From contig DACB01000012.1 of NCBI GenBank assembly GCA_002494495.1, forward strand, positions 1-35,968: 35,968 bases of DNA, given 5' to 3'. The position numbers and the translations under genes were made by a program. Under the pieces are notes generated by a model. That model saw only the letters and a list, made by a program, of their open reading frames with translations, was not told where the DNA came from and ran no database searches. Positions 34,954 through 35,968 of this stretch are shown here, piece by piece. Numbering within the stretch: the first letter of the stretch is position 1; every line of letters begins with the position of its first letter. The stretch comes from Methanobacterium sp. UBA294 (GTDB lineage Archaea > Methanobacteriota > Methanobacteria > Methanobacteriales > Methanobacteriaceae).

Positions 34954-35968
34954 TCATCTTCTCCCTATTCTTAGTGCGTTTATTATGACGGCTAAACTTA
35001 AACCCATATCCCCTATGGCCACCCCCATCCACAGAGATATGAATCCAAAAACCGCCAATATGGCGAAGGAACTCTTAATTAAAAGAGATGCAGTAACGTT
35101 CTGCTTCACCACATTCATGGTCTTTTTGCTTAAATCAACCAGAAAGTTGACCTTGGAGATATCATCATGCATCAGTGCGATATCTGCAGTTTCAATGGCC
35201 ACATCCGAACCTGCTGCTCCCATAGAAATACCCACATTTGATCTTGCCAGTGCAGGAGCATCGTTTACACCATCACCCACCATTCCCACTTTTCTATTGC
35301 CATCTAATAATTTATCAACGATAGTAACTTTATCCTGGGGTAGTAGGCCTGAATAAAATTCATCAACACCCACCTTTGCTGCAACTGCCCTGGTCGTTCC
35401 CTGATTGTCACCAGTAAGCATGATGGTTTCAATTCCCTTATCTTTCAATTCAGCAACTGTGGCCCTGGAAGAATCCCTTATATTGTCCATAAAGGCTATA
35501 ACCGCCACAATCTCTTTATCATAACCCAATATCACAGCGGTTTTACCCCCATCTTCCAATATTTTTATGGTTTCATCTGGAAACTCCGCATTACCCTTAA
35601 ATAAACTCTTTTTACCAATGTAGAAGGTTTTATTGTGGATCTTACCCATTACACCAGATCCTGTGATGGATTCAAAATCTTCAACTTCTTTAAATTCTAT
35701 ATTCAACTGTTTTGCATGTTTCACCACTGCCTTTGCCAGAGGGTGATTAGAATTCATCTCTAATGAACATGCTATCTCTAAAATTTCCTTTGCTGAATAA
35801 TTTTTTAATGGAATGATATCCGTTACTTCTAAATCTCCTTTTGTAAGAGTTCCAGTTTTATCAAACACCATCACATCTAGGTTCTGCATTTCTTCTATGT
35901 ACTTGCCGCCCTTAAGCAGCACACCATTTTTAGTACCAGCCGTTATCCCAGAAACCATGGCAACTGGT
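34954..35968 (-). CDS. heavy-metal translocating P1B-type ATPase, partial
   Basis: Only the C-terminal ~338 residues are in the window; the frame is open to the right edge (…PVAMVSGITAGTKNGVLLKGG), so the N-terminal metal-binding and early membrane segments lie beyond it. Visible parts are the phosphorylation motif DKTGTLT (Asp ~36 of the visible part), the P-domain MLTGDN and GDGVNDAPALARS, and the last membrane helices. The membrane-proximal PVAMVSGITAGTKNGVLLKGG is typical of metal exporters, but the selectivity motif (for example CPC) is outside the window, so Cu, Zn or Cd cannot be distinguished. It converges with the ornithine cyclodeaminase gene. Confidence 0.92.
   Translation of the reverse strand, partial: PVAMVSGITAGTKNGVLLKGGKYIEEMQNLDVMVFDKTGTLTKGDLEVTDIIPLKNYSAKEILEIACSLEMNSNHPLAKAVVKHAKQLNIEFKEVEDFESITGSGVMGKIHNKTFYIGKKSLFKGNAEFPDETIKILEDGGKTAVILGYDKEIVAVIAFMDNIRDSSRATVAELKDKGIETIMLTGDNQGTTRAVAAKVGVDEFYSGLLPQDKVTIVDKLLDGNRKVGMVGDGVNDAPALARSNVGISMGAAGSDVAIETADIALMHDDISKVNFLVDLSKKTMNVVKQNVTASLLIKSSFAILAVFGFISLWMGVAIGDMGLSLAVIINALRIGRR

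Overview
The window is archaeal and reads as part of the chromosome of a methanogen of the order Methanobacteriales, most likely Methanobacterium or a close relative. Evidence: archaeal/eukaryotic-type information genes (ribosomal protein S3Ae, Gar1, TFB, aRF1 with NIKS and GGQ motifs, aIF5A, archaeal DnaG, XerA), a Mur-ligase-like protein that best fits coenzyme F430 synthase, AT-rich spacers with TATA boxes, oligo-T terminators, and GGAGGTGAT-type ribosome binding sites. The genus is inferred from gene order and sequence character, not from any search. I saw no rRNA, confident tRNA, CRISPR array or insertion sequence.

Layout. 1-9100 (+): rps3ae, a DUF92 membrane protein, apgM, glmM, glmU, a gamma-carbonic-anhydrase-like protein, hisC, a radical SAM activase, and an ASCH-TPR protein that seems to lack any normal start codon. 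9195-15078 (-): bioY with a DUF1284 gene, xerA, then a replication/RNA-type cluster of a small TOPRIM protein, dnaG and a LonB-like ATPase that has lost its protease domain. 15079-15712 has no intact gene but fragments that look coding. 15713-21135 (+): RraA-like protein, UPF0104-type flippase-like protein, gar1-tfb, a soluble MEDS-domain histidine kinase, and a GerW/YtfJ-like protein. 21277-22232 (-): a Zn-ribbon membrane microprotein and UMP kinase. 22233-22945 holds a candidate small RNA, followed by aRF1 (+). 24281-25315 (-): a 74-residue orphan and three tiny, tightly packed reading frames with strong ribosome binding sites. 25485-31580 (-): a GfcR-like PRTase regulator, a Gfo/Idh/MocA oxidoreductase, hemC, then pdaD-suhB-nadK-cfbE. 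31734-34867 (+): aIF5A, agmatinase, a 31-residue basic microprotein, and archaeal ornithine cyclodeaminase. 34954 to the right edge (-): a truncated metal P-type ATPase.

How the genes fit together. glmM and glmU are consecutive steps to UDP-GlcNAc, and the oxidoreductase at 26137 may act on such a sugar nucleotide. pdaD makes agmatine and speB converts it to putrescine, with aIF5A between them; aIF5A needs a polyamine-derived lysine modification, so 31137-33045 looks like a polyamine/translation locus. suhB and nadK lie one base apart and could balance NAD and NADP. hemC and the F430-synthase candidate both serve tetrapyrrole synthesis.

The observations most worth following are the three-gene microprotein cluster (24888-25315), the apparent AUA start of the ASCH-TPR gene (7964), the protease-less zinc-ribbon LonB next to dnaG, the 31-residue basic protein (33078), the candidate operators at bioY and hemC, and the candidate small RNA near 22365-22544.
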